64,000 bases of DNA from Solibacillus sp. FSL R7-0682. GTDB lineage: Bacteria > Bacillota > Bacilli > Bacillales_A > Planococcaceae. Under the pieces are notes generated by a model that made no database searches, was not told the origin of the DNA, and was given only the letters and a program-made list of their open reading frames with translations. Made by a program: the position numbers and the translations under genes. This document shows positions 7,662-15,382 of the stretch, piece by piece. Where the stretch lies: positions 825,501-889,500 of the forward strand of contig NZ_JBBOUI010000001.1 of assembly GCF_038005985.1 (NCBI RefSeq), written 5' to 3'. Numbering within the stretch: the stretch's first letter is position 1; every line of letters begins with the position of its first letter.

Positions 7662-8711
7662 TTGTTACAAATGGCGATTACAGGTATCATTTGTGGTGCC
7701 TTACTAGGATTTGTGATGCAGCGCGGTCGTTTCTGCTTAACAGGCGGATTCCGTGACATGTTTATCGCAAAAGATAACCGTATGTTCTACGCTTTGCTTG
7801 TGGCAATCGCAGTACAGGCAGTAGGCGTATTTTTATTGATTGAATTTAATGTATTTGCCTATACAGCTGGTCAATTTACTTTATGGGCGACAATTATTGG
7901 CGCGTTCATTTTTGGTATTGGTATTATTTTAGCTGGAGGGTGTGCGACTGGTACATGGTATCGTGCAGGTGAAGGTCTTATAGGTAGCTGGATTGCACTA
8001 GCATTTTATATGCTAATGGCTGCGATTATGAAATCTGGCCCTCTTGCGCAATTTACTGTTGATGCACGAACTCCTGTAGTAGGGACGGACTCTATTGCAG
8101 CTACGTTTGGCATTAACATTTGGTTTTTAGTCATTCCATTCGTGGCGCTCGTAGCGTTCATTGTATACCGGGAGCTGAAGAAGCCACGTGTTAAAATCCC
8201 ATCGTTAAAGCCGAAGAAAACAGGCTTAGCACATATTTTATTTGAAAAACGTTGGAATCCTTTTGTGACAGCCACTTTAATTGGTTTAATTGCAACATTA
8301 GCTTGGCCATTAAGTGCTATGTCAGGGCGTATTTTCGGTTTAGGTATTACAACGCCTTCAGCAAATATTTTACAATTTTTAGTAACTGGTAATCTAGATA
8401 TTATTAACTGGGGTGTATTTTTAGTACTAGGGATTTTCTTCGGCTCATATTTTGCAGCGAAGATGAGCGGTGAGTTCCGTTTACGTACACCAGATACGAA
8501 AACTGTAGTACGTAGTTCTAGTGGTGGTTTACTAATGGGCTTCGGTGCAAGCTTAGCTGGTGGTTGCTCGATTGGTAATGGATTAGTAATGACTTCTATG
8601 ATGACTTGGTCTGGATGGGTAGCTTTACTATTTATGATTTTAGGAACTTGGACAGCATCGTATTTTGTATTTGTCCGACCTGCGAAAGCTCGTGCAGCAA
8701 CACGAAGCTAA
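7662..8711 (+). CDS. YeeE/YedE family sulfur (thiosulfate-type) importer
   Basis: A 349-residue inner-membrane protein with about nine membrane segments and two internally related halves. The halves carry the conserved cysteine motifs GGCATGTWYRAGEG near 90 and GGCSIGNGLVMTS near 302; in the TsuA structure such cysteines relay thiosulfate through the membrane. The start is TTG 7662, five bases after GGAGGAG; the ATG nine bases later would be 14 bases away. Its partner, 24 bp downstream, is a TusA-like protein, the same pairing as E. coli yeeE-yeeD (tsuA-tsuB) and yedE-yedF. Thiosulfate is the likely cargo, but selenite or other sulfur species remain possible. Confidence 0.88.
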   Translation: MLQMAITGIICGALLGFVMQRGRFCLTGGFRDMFIAKDNRMFYALLVAIAVQAVGVFLLIEFNVFAYTAGQFTLWATIIGAFIFGIGIILAGGCATGTWYRAGEGLIGSWIALAFYMLMAAIMKSGPLAQFTVDARTPVVGTDSIAATFGINIWFLVIPFVALVAFIVYRELKKPRVKIPSLKPKKTGLAHILFEKRWNPFVTATLIGLIATLAWPLSAMSGRIFGLGITTPSANILQFLVTGNLDIINWGVFLVLGIFFGSYFAAKMSGEFRLRTPDTKTVVRSSSGGLLMGFGASLAGGCSIGNGLVMTSMMTWSGWVALLFMILGTWTASYFVFVRPAKARAATRS

Positions 8712-8735
8712 ATAGAAAAAAGGAGTTTTATAACT

Positions 8736-8960
8736 ATGAAAAAAACGTTAGAAGTATTAGGAATGGTTTGCCCGTTTCCATTAATTGAAGCAAAAGAAGC
8801 GATTAAAGAGTTAAACTCAGGTGATGAGTTAGAAGTACAGTTTGATTGCACACAAGGAACAGAATCAATTCCTCGCTGGGCAGCAGAAGATGGGCATGAA
8901 GTAACGGCTTATGAGCAATTAGGCGAAGCTTCATGGACAATTACAATTAAAAAGAAATAA
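8736..8960 (+). CDS. TusA/TsuB-like sulfur carrier protein
   Basis: 74 residues with the TusA signature GMVCPFPLIEAKEAI (CPxP active-site cysteine near residue 11) and the two-layer alpha/beta TusA fold throughout. Small TusA-like proteins beside YeeE/YedE permeases bind or receive sulfur delivered across the membrane. AAAAAAGGAG precedes the ATG. It lies in one transcription unit with the permease and is followed by a hairpin terminator. Confidence 0.92.
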   Translation: MKKTLEVLGMVCPFPLIEAKEAIKELNSGDELEVQFDCTQGTESIPRWAAEDGHEVTAYEQLGEASWTITIKKK

Positions 8961-8966
8961 TAATTT

Positions 8967-8999
8967 ACGCTCGTCTTCATGTATGGAGATGGGCGTTTT
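8967..8999 (+). terminator. Terminator of the YeeE/TusA operon
   Basis: An imperfect hairpin from ACGC at 8967 to GCGT at 8996, with CAT/ATG closing a short loop, followed by TTTTG. Confidence 0.65.
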
Positions 9000-9030
9000 G
9001 TTTATGCTAAGAAAAAAATGTGAGGAGGCT

Positions 9031-9081
9031 ATGTGGAGTTTCCCATTTAAAAGTAAAATGCCAAACTCCTATTACATATGA
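9031..9081 (+). CDS. 16-residue leader peptide coupled to glutaminase
   Basis: ATG 9031 has an excellent ribosome site (TGAGGAGG) and opens a 16-codon frame, MWSFPFKSKMPNSYYI. Its TGA stop overlaps the glutaminase ATG as ATGA. The glutaminase itself has no Shine-Dalgarno sequence, so its translation probably depends on ribosomes finishing this peptide. The peptide is too short to assign a function. The frame is not in register with glutaminase, so it is not an N-terminal extension. Confidence 0.6.
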   Translation: MWSFPFKSKMPNSYYI

Positions 9082-10013
9082 AAACATTACAGGACATTTA
9101 TGAGCAATCATTAACTGTTACAAAGGAAGGGAAAGTAGCAACGTATATCCCAGCACTAGCAGCTGCTAGTTCTGATCATTTCTCAGTAAGCATTTGTGCA
9201 AAAAACAACAAAGAAATTCAACTCGGTGATTGTCATGCTACCCTCACATTGCAAAGTGTTGTCAAGGTTATTAGTTTTATGGTCGCAGCAAATCATCATA
9301 GTATGGATGAAATTATGAAGTATGTAGACGTAGAGCCTACAGGTGACTCCTTTAATTCCATTGTTCGATTAGAAAGTGACAAGAAAAAACCGTTCAATCC
9401 AATGATTAATGCTGGAGCTATTACGATTGCATCCTTACTGCCAGGAGAAAGCTTACATGATAAGGTGAAGTCCGTAACAGAATTTTTAGAAGCTATTTTG
9501 CAAAAGCAAGTACATATTAACAATGAAGTATATCTTTCTGAATATCATTCCGCAGATTACAACCGGGCAATCGCGTATATTTTAAAAGCAAATGGTTTTT
9601 TATCTTCGGATGTGGAAGATGCATTACAAGTTTACTTGCAGCTTTGTTCAATCGTTGTCACAGTTTCAGATTTAGCGAAAATAGCGCTATATTTCGCAAC
9701 GGATGGCAACAACGAATATTACTCAGAAAAAGCAAAGAGTAGTCTAGAAGTAATTCAAGTTGCAAAAGCTTTAATGCTAACATGCGGAATGTACAACGCT
9801 TCAGGAAAATTTGCAGCGTTTGTTGGCATGCCTGCTAAAAGTGGTGTATCTGGAGCTATAATCGCCGTTGTGAAAAATTCAAAGATCGAAGGATTACAAG
9901 GCCCAATGGGTATTGGATTATATGGTCCATCAATCGATTCAGTAGGGAATAGTGTAGCTGGTATTCATTTTTTAACGAAGCTTTCAAAGGAATATGATTT
10001 GTTTTGTTTATAA
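9078..10013 (+). CDS. glsA: Glutaminase (L-glutamine amidohydrolase)
   Basis: A 311-residue serine-dependent beta-lactamase-fold glutaminase converting glutamine to glutamate and ammonia. The N-terminus KEGKVATYIPALA matches the family start. The catalytic Ser-x-x-Lys pair is QSVVKV near residue 59-62, followed by NPMINAGAIT near 108, LTCGMYNASGKFA near 234 and the KSGVSGAI loop near 256, where the usual second glycine is Ala. No ribosome site precedes ATG 9078. The gene overlaps a leader reading frame by four bases, pointing to translational coupling. A hairpin follows the stop. Confidence 0.93.
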   Translation: MKTLQDIYEQSLTVTKEGKVATYIPALAAASSDHFSVSICAKNNKEIQLGDCHATLTLQSVVKVISFMVAANHHSMDEIMKYVDVEPTGDSFNSIVRLESDKKKPFNPMINAGAITIASLLPGESLHDKVKSVTEFLEAILQKQVHINNEVYLSEYHSADYNRAIAYILKANGFLSSDVEDALQVYLQLCSIVVTVSDLAKIALYFATDGNNEYYSEKAKSSLEVIQVAKALMLTCGMYNASGKFAAFVGMPAKSGVSGAIIAVVKNSKIEGLQGPMGIGLYGPSIDSVGNSVAGIHFLTKLSKEYDLFCL

Positions 10014-10048
10014 ATATTAAGTATACATCTTGTCAAACTATAAAATAT

Positions 10049-10087
10049 AAGGGCAACATTACACAAGTTAGTGTGACTGTTGCCCTT
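10049..10087. terminator. Bidirectional terminator
   Basis: AAGGGCAACA at 10049 pairs with TGTTGCCCTT ending at 10087 across a partly paired loop. It sits between glsA and the ABC ATPase remnant, so it could once have ended both. Confidence 0.75.
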
Positions 10088-10092
10088 GTTCA

Positions 10093-10350
10093 TTATTTTA
10101 GATGTGCATGATCACGGCCAATTGGTACTACTAGAGGAGTTGCAGAAATCGGATCCTCAATTACCATACAGTCTAAATCAAACGTCTCCTTAATAAGCTC
10201 ACTTGTAATAATTTTAGATGGAGCACCTTCCGCAATTAACTCGCCATCGACTGCCTCATAATCATCCTTCGACCAACCGCTAAATAAAGATTGGTAAGGA
10301 AAGCGACCTCGACCAATTAAGTCCGCTACGGTAATACCCTCTGGAACAAT
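10093..10350 (-). pseudogene. Remnant of a siderophore ABC transporter ATPase (FecE/FhuC type)
   Basis: An 85-codon reading frame on the minus strand, ending at TAA 10093, with no start codon and a stop immediately upstream. It reads IVPEGITVADLIGRGRFPYQ through DDYEAV, which is the Q-loop and helical region of iron-siderophore ATPases (around residues 85-115 of 270). It then jumps directly to GELIAEGAPSKIITSELI and a typical family C-terminus. Walker A, signature and Walker B are all missing, so the gene has lost its 5' end and about 100 internal codons. It lies next to a Fur-regulated ferredoxin reductase, suggesting a former iron-uptake locus. Confidence 0.85.
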
Positions 10351-10373
10351 AAATTAAACTTTCTATGTAATGA

Positions 10374-10402
10374 TTGACATTGCCTGTTTAATGCAGTATT
10401 TT
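10374..10402 (+). promoter_or_regulatory. SigA promoter of the ferredoxin reductase gene
   Basis: A perfect -35 TTGACA (10374-10379), a 17-bp spacer and -10 TATTTT (10397-10402). The Fur-type box starts four bases after the -10. Confidence 0.75.
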
Positions 10403-10405
10403 AAA

Positions 10406-10420
10406 TGAAAAAGATTATCA
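10406..10420. promoter_or_regulatory. Fur box
   Basis: TGAAAAAGATTATCA matches the 7-1-7 Fur motif TGATAATNATTATCA at 12 of 14 defined positions. It covers the predicted start site, so iron-bound Fur would block the reductase promoter. Confidence 0.75.
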
Positions 10421-10475
10421 TTTGCAATTGAGTGACGTTAATTAATATAAAGCGAAAATTTAGGGAGTGTTATCG

Positions 10476-11513
10476 ATGGATTTATATGATGTAACAATCG
10501 TTGGTGGAGGACCTGCAGGCTTATATAGTGCGTTTTATAGTGGAATGCGAGATATGAAAACAAAAATTATTGAATTTCAGCCTCAACTAGGTGGGAAGGT
10601 CAATATCTTTTTAGAAAAAATGTTATGGGATGTTGGGGGGCAACCACCGATAATTGCTGAGCGATTTATAGAAAATTTAGTAGAGCAGGCGATGACGTTC
10701 AATCCAACTGTTTGTTTAAATTCAAAAGTACAGTCCATTGATAAAGTAGACGATTACTTTATTATTTCAACTGATAGTGGCTTAAAACATTATTCGAAAA
10801 CGATCATTGTGTCCATTGGAGGAGGTATTTTTCAGCCAATTAAATTAGAACTTGAAGGCGCCGAAAAATATGAAATGACAAATTTACATTACACGATTAA
10901 TGGCCTTCATCGCTTCAAGGATAAAGAAGTACTTATTTCTGGTGGTGGCAATGGTGCAATCGATTGGGCGGTGGAATTATTACCAATTGCTAAAAAGGTA
11001 ACTGTTATTTACCGAAGTGAAGAACTTAAGGCTCATGAGGCACAAGTGAATAAATTATTCGAACATAATGTTGAAATTTTATTGAATGCTGAAATTAGCT
11101 CCCTTCAATCCAATGCAAATAAAACGGCAATTGAAAAAGTAACGATCGTTCAACAAGGTCAGAAGCTTGAAATGGTAGTAGATGATATTATTATTAGTCA
11201 TGGATACAACCGTGAAGTTTCGTTAGACTTTACAGCACATATCGCTCCTGAACGAAAAAATGACTATTTGATTCAAAGTACAGGCCAATGTAAAACAACA
11301 GTACCAGGATTGTTTGCTGCTGGAGACATTATTGCTTATGAAGATAAAGTAAATTTATTAGTCGGCACATTCCAAGATGCAGTGCTTGCTGTAAATAGTG
11401 CTAAAAAATATATACAACCAGAAGCAAACCAATATGCTATGGTTTCTTCCCATAATGAAAAATTTAGAGAAAAGAATCAAGAAATTTATTCGCAAGTAAT
11501 AATGGGAAGATAG
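10476..11513 (+). CDS. Ferredoxin/flavodoxin--NADP+ reductase (YcgT/YumC type)
   Basis: About 345 residues, thioredoxin-reductase-like but without the redox CxxC pair. FAD site VGGGPAGLYSAFYSG near residue 8; NADP site SGGGNGAIDWAVEL near 157; C-terminal FAD contact PGLFAAGDI near 286. GTG 10467 lies inside the TAGGGAG ribosome site, so ATG 10476, eight bases after it, is taken as the start. The perfect promoter and overlapping Fur box mark it as iron-starvation induced. Bacillus subtilis ycgT is a known Fur target of the same family, and such enzymes reduce siderophore iron or supply flavodoxin. The adjacent ATPase remnant fits an iron locus. Confidence 0.9.
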   Translation: MDLYDVTIVGGGPAGLYSAFYSGMRDMKTKIIEFQPQLGGKVNIFLEKMLWDVGGQPPIIAERFIENLVEQAMTFNPTVCLNSKVQSIDKVDDYFIISTDSGLKHYSKTIIVSIGGGIFQPIKLELEGAEKYEMTNLHYTINGLHRFKDKEVLISGGGNGAIDWAVELLPIAKKVTVIYRSEELKAHEAQVNKLFEHNVEILLNAEISSLQSNANKTAIEKVTIVQQGQKLEMVVDDIIISHGYNREVSLDFTAHIAPERKNDYLIQSTGQCKTTVPGLFAAGDIIAYEDKVNLLVGTFQDAVLAVNSAKKYIQPEANQYAMVSSHNEKFREKNQEIYSQVIMGR

Positions 11514-11548
11514 TAAGTACAAAAAAGGAATCTTCATAAAGTAAAAAC

Positions 11549-11586
11549 GCTCATGCCTACTACATAATAGGCATGAGCATTTTTTT
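11549..11586. terminator. Bidirectional terminator
   Basis: An 11-bp perfect stem, GCTCATGCCTA (11549-11559) with TAGGCATGAGC (11568-11578), flanked by an A-run and a seven-T run. It serves the reductase and the convergent lipoprotein gene. Confidence 0.9.
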
Positions 11587-11588
11587 AG

Positions 11589-12476
11589 TTAACTACCACC
11601 TGGTTCAGGAATTGTCACAGGTCCACCCCATTGGGTAAAGGTGTTACTCGTTGTGTCCTTTACATTCATGATGTTTGCAGTTGCAACGTAATAGGCGCCA
11701 AGATATTCATCCGTGAGATAGAGCTCTACATCTGAAATTGTTATTCCCTCGAAATTGATTGGACTTTCAGGTATAAGCTTCCATGCAACATCCTTAAATG
11801 CTTCAGGGGCGGGTACATCTAATTCATCAATGACTTTCCATTTCGAGTTTAAGGCTAGGTACTGTGTAATCATATATGGATGTGCAAATGCCCGTGTTAA
11901 CTTAATCGTGTTCGTTGCTATTAATATATCTGTATCTAATGTATCATCAGTTTCCTCAATCCAACGACCATCTTCTAATTGCATCCAACCAGTATCCTCA
12001 TATAGTACGATGCTTATGTTATCGCTTTTTACACTCATTGCAAATTCAGGATCCCATTTAAAGTCTACCGCTGAATTACTCCCACTCGTTGATTGCACGA
12101 TATGTGAACCTGTTTTTGCAGCTAGCATTGCGGCCATCATACAATTGGCTAATTGATTTCCATCAATAACTGCATCTTTTTCAAATACGATGCCATCACA
12201 TTCAGCAGGGGCTATTTGCACTTCCTGTGAAGTACCTTCCTCATTTGTTTCATCGGTTTCTTCATTTGTATTATCAGCATCGGCTATCGTATCCACCTGC
12301 TGCTCTGAACTTTCGTTTGTCGAATTTGAATCGGTCGTGTCATTACATGCAGCTAATAAAAATAAGAAAATACATGCTAGAAGTAAAGTGTGAACATAAG
12401 GTTTTTGTACTCCGGTTTTATGCCTCCACTTAAATAAAGCTACAATATTATAAATTGTATTTCGCAACGTTTTCAC
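11589..12476 (-). CDS. Uncharacterised lipoprotein
   Basis: A 295-residue protein. After an unusual basic N-terminal segment of about 27 residues comes a hydrophobic stretch with lipobox FLLAAC near residue 44, then a Ser/Asn/Glu/Thr-rich acidic linker (about 45-85) and a compact C-terminal region to the end. Cysteines at the CDG and ANCMM positions (near 94 and 112) could form a disulfide outside the cell. I do not recognise the family. The long leader before the signal peptide may mean that translation begins further in, but ATG 12476 has a usable AGGGAGTG ribosome site. It stands alone, convergent with the ferredoxin reductase. Confidence 0.7.
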   Translation of the reverse strand: MKTLRNTIYNIVALFKWRHKTGVQKPYVHTLLLACIFLFLLAACNDTTDSNSTNESSEQQVDTIADADNTNEETDETNEEGTSQEVQIAPAECDGIVFEKDAVIDGNQLANCMMAAMLAAKTGSHIVQSTSGSNSAVDFKWDPEFAMSVKSDNISIVLYEDTGWMQLEDGRWIEETDDTLDTDILIATNTIKLTRAFAHPYMITQYLALNSKWKVIDELDVPAPEAFKDVAWKLIPESPINFEGITISDVELYLTDEYLGAYYVATANIMNVKDTTSNTFTQWGGPVTIPEPGGS

Positions 12477-12697
12477 TCCCTTAAGATTAATGAAAAAGCT
12501 AAAATTTACTCAAGTTACACAATATGATTTGAAACTGAAAAAAATACTTTATTTTTAGTGTCCTTCTTCCGTTTGGCGTAATGGAGAGAAGGTGCAACAT
12601 AAACTAATACTGTTTTAAATGAAATCATTGTATTAATATAAATGAATGTAAGAATTTTTAAAAAATATTTATATATTTACATTAAATGGAGGTAAAT

Positions 12698-13627
12698 GTG
12701 ATTATTAATGAAGTATTTCAAAAAGGAAAACTATTAATCCCTACAATAAATTTGACACCACAGCTTCATAAAATTATTGGTATACAAACAGATGTACAAA
12801 GAAAGCTAGTTCTTATAAATGAGTTAAAGGGCAATGAGAACATCTATCTATCTACTAGTAATCTAGGAGAATATGAGCGTCATACAGTGAGAGAACTTTT
12901 AAAATTTTTTATAGGAATTAGTGGGTGTGCATATAAGGTCGATTTTTTAATTGAAAAGTTTGGCTTAGAGGATATTAAGCACGTAAAGATAAAAAACGTT
13001 GCGTATTCTCGACAAATGTTTATTAAGATATTGCGCATTTATTTTGCTACACAATCTACAATCGTACTAGAAGAACCGTATTTTTATTTAGATGATTCGG
13101 ACCGGAAAATACTTAGTGAATTATTAGATGAACTTTGTGCTACTAAAAAGCTCATTGTTTTAGCCTCGAATTTGGAGGATGCATTAATTTCCTGTCATAA
13201 AATTTACCGATTAGATGAACAGGGCTTGAGACAATTAGATATTGCAGATACAGAGGAACAAAAAGAGGGAGTATATGAACAACCGAATTTAAAATTAGAA
13301 AAGATATCAACGAAGAAAAACGAAAAAATTATTTTATTTGATCCGCCAGAGATTGATTATATCGAAAGTTTAGAAGGAACAATCTTTGTTCATGTAGGGG
13401 GAGAAAGTTATTCGTGTGCAATGACTTTAATTGAGCTTGAAAAGAAACTGAAATCATATGGCTTCTTTAGGTGCCATCGATCATACATAGTAAACCTCCA
13501 AAAAGTCAGGGAAATTATTACCTGGACGAAAAATAGTTACAGCTTGCGATTAAATGCGGGGAAGGATTCGGTTGTACCTTTGTCGAGAACGAAACTACAG
13601 GATTTGAGGGATTTACTCAATATATAA
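12698..13627 (+). CDS. LytTR-domain regulator with degenerate ABC-ATPase-like N-terminus
   Basis: About 309 residues. Residues about 1-195 follow an ABC ATPase from end to end but with the motifs eroded. The Walker A position has no GKT, a signature-like YSRQMFIKIL precedes STIVLEEPYFYLDD (Walker B and D-loop region), and the H-loop reads VLASNLEDAL, with no histidine. It is therefore unlikely to hydrolyse ATP. Residues about 210-309 are a LytTR DNA-binding domain (FDPPEIDYIES, then FFRCHRSYIVNL near 265). ABC-LytTR fusions are known. GTG 12698 is taken as the start because the upstream ATG overlaps the TGGAGG ribosome site. It directly precedes an ABC exporter whose promoter has LytTR-type repeats. 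Confidence 0.85.
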   Translation: MIINEVFQKGKLLIPTINLTPQLHKIIGIQTDVQRKLVLINELKGNENIYLSTSNLGEYERHTVRELLKFFIGISGCAYKVDFLIEKFGLEDIKHVKIKNVAYSRQMFIKILRIYFATQSTIVLEEPYFYLDDSDRKILSELLDELCATKKLIVLASNLEDALISCHKIYRLDEQGLRQLDIADTEEQKEGVYEQPNLKLEKISTKKNEKIILFDPPEIDYIESLEGTIFVHVGGESYSCAMTLIELEKKLKSYGFFRCHRSYIVNLQKVREIITWTKNSYSLRLNAGKDSVVPLSRTKLQDLRDLLNI

Positions 13628-13668
13628 TTTCCTAGGAAATATTTTTACAAATTTAGTGGCAGTTCGGT

Positions 13669-13698
13669 ACACTTCAACGGCAAATAGGTACATTTCGA
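13669..13698 (+). promoter_or_regulatory. LytTR-type direct repeat pair before the ABC exporter
   Basis: ACACTTCAA (13669-13677) and ACATTTCGA (13690-13698), each within a longer repeat GGTACA(C/T)TTC(A/G)ACG, spaced exactly 21 bp apart. This matches the 9-bp repeats with 12-bp gap bound by LytTR proteins such as AgrA and ComE. A -10-like TACAAT follows at 13732-13737 with no good -35, as expected for an activated promoter. Confidence 0.65.
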
Positions 13699-13766
13699 CG
13701 AAAAACTACGGCTATCCTTCATTTCTTTTTCTACAATTGGTGTAACAACTTAAAGGAGTGGTAAAG

Positions 13767-14609
13767 ATGAACGTAATTTCTGTTCAAAATATTAAAAAAC
13801 GCTTCGATCAAAAGGAAGCATTATCGGATGTGTCTTTTACAATACCTAAAGGAGAAATCTTTGGGTTTCTAGGTCCTAGTGGCTCAGGTAAAACAACTCT
13901 TATAAAAATACTGACTGCGCAGCTTCAACAAACAGGGGGCGAAGCAATGGTGCTTGGGGCACCAGCAATCGACATGCAGGCAGTAAAACAAAAGAAACGC
14001 TTCGGTATTTTAACGGATAATAGCGGATTATATGAGCGACTTACAATAGAAGAAAATTTAGAGGTTTTCCGTCAATTGTATGAATTACCAAAAAGCTCAG
14101 TTGATAAAGTGTTGGAATTTGTCAATTTAAAAGAGGATCGCAAAAAGAGAGTTAATCAATTATCAAAAGGAATGAGACAGCGTGTTACGCTTGCATGTGC
14201 AATTATTCATGAGCCTGAATTACTCTTCTTAGATGAACCTACATCTGCGTTAGATCCTGTGAATACCGCACATATATATAAAGGTCTTCGTTATTTAAAT
14301 GAGCGAGGGACGACGATTTTTTTAACTACCCACGATATGACAGAGGCAGAAACACTTTGCAATCGAGTGGCGATTTTGCATAAAGGTGTTATTCAAGCAA
14401 TTGGTGTACCAAAAGAATTAAAAAAGCAACATCGAGATGGCGTTCTACATGTGGAGTTGAAGGATGGGCAAGTTCACGAATTATTGATGAATGAAGAGTC
14501 TGGTAAGCAAATTACACATTGGTTAACGATGAATCAGCTTGATTCAATAAAAACGAGCGAGCCAAGCTTAGGTGATATTTTTATGAAACTAACAGGGAGT
14601 GAATTATAA
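13767..14609 (+). CDS. ABC transporter ATP-binding protein (drug/lantibiotic exporter type)
   Basis: About 280 residues with a full ABC motif set: Walker A GPSGSGKTT near 37, Q-loop region GILTDNSGLYERLTIEENL, signature LSKGMRQRV near 133, Walker B LLFLDEPTSALDP near 154, and H-loop TTHD near 187. GTG 13758 is inside the AAAGGAG ribosome site, so ATG 13767 is preferred. Its stop overlaps the start of the permease (TAATG). This ATPase/ABC-2 permease pair is of the CcmA/NatA-like export class, and the LytTR regulator upstream is the likely controller. Cargo unknown; a peptide or toxic compound is plausible. Confidence 0.9.
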   Translation: MNVISVQNIKKRFDQKEALSDVSFTIPKGEIFGFLGPSGSGKTTLIKILTAQLQQTGGEAMVLGAPAIDMQAVKQKKRFGILTDNSGLYERLTIEENLEVFRQLYELPKSSVDKVLEFVNLKEDRKKRVNQLSKGMRQRVTLACAIIHEPELLFLDEPTSALDPVNTAHIYKGLRYLNERGTTIFLTTHDMTEAETLCNRVAILHKGVIQAIGVPKELKKQHRDGVLHVELKDGQVHELLMNEESGKQITHWLTMNQLDSIKTSEPSLGDIFMKLTGSEL

Positions 14610-15316
14610 TGAACATTTCATATAAACGAATTCAAGCAATCTTTTTAAAAGACTACAAGGAGTTTTCAAGAAACTATTCGATTTCTATTATCATTATTTT
14701 CCCAATGTTATTTGCATTACTTTACCGAAGTGACGATCCAACTCAAACCTTTATGACAGCATTCGTGCTTAATTTCTCATTTGCAATGCTTACAAGTTTT
14801 ATTCAAGCATGCTTAATTGCTGAAGAAAAAGAGAAAAATACGCTGCGTTCATTAATGATGACACCAGCTAGTATTTTTGATGTGCTATTAGGAAAAAGTG
14901 CGTTAGTGTTTGTATTATCAGCGGTTGTACTCGCTGTTACCGTTTATCTTTTAGGATACACACCAGATAATTATGGGTTATTTATTGCGGCAACTGTATT
15001 ATCAATTATTTTGTACACAGCATTAGGAACAATTTGTGGATTATTTTCTAAGTCTGTTATGGAAGCTTCATTGGCCATTTTCCCTGTATTAATTATTTTT
15101 ACGGGTAGTCAGTTTGGAGCAGCACTTGAAGAAAAATTCTCCTTTTTAAGTATTTTACAATATTTACCTGGTTCGCAATTTGCAGATTTACTTGCTATCA
15201 TGCAGACAGATTATAAGCTAGCAGATACATTTGAAAGCTTAGGAATTATGCTTGTTTGGACGATAGCTGTGACAATCATTTCAGTCATCCTATATAAAAA
15301 GCGACTTATGGATTAG
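14609..15316 (+). CDS. ABC-2 type exporter permease
   Basis: A 235-residue protein with six predicted membrane helices: an N-terminal one near 24-40, then pairs around 50-75, 95-120, 130-150, 160-180 and 210-230. A cytoplasmic EEKEKNTLRSLMMTPAS segment near 72, typical of ABC-2 permeases, would contact the ATPase. It is translationally coupled to that ATPase by a one-base overlap. The product forms the membrane part of the exporter, probably as a homodimer. A long hairpin follows. Confidence 0.88.
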   Translation: MNISYKRIQAIFLKDYKEFSRNYSISIIIIFPMLFALLYRSDDPTQTFMTAFVLNFSFAMLTSFIQACLIAEEKEKNTLRSLMMTPASIFDVLLGKSALVFVLSAVVLAVTVYLLGYTPDNYGLFIAATVLSIILYTALGTICGLFSKSVMEASLAIFPVLIIFTGSQFGAALEEKFSFLSILQYLPGSQFADLLAIMQTDYKLADTFESLGIMLVWTIAVTIISVILYKKRLMD

Positions 15317-15329
15317 TCGACTAAATGAA

Positions 15330-15371
15330 AACGCCAGGCAAAAGGAAGTGAACGATTCCTTTGGCTGGCGT
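15330..15371. terminator. Bidirectional terminator
   Basis: AACGCCA...AAGGAA pairs with TTCCTTT...TGGCGTT across an 8-nt loop (outer arms at 15330 and 15371). It lies between the exporter operon and the convergent GGDEF/EAL gene. Confidence 0.85.
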
Positions 15372-15382
15372 TATTTTGATAG

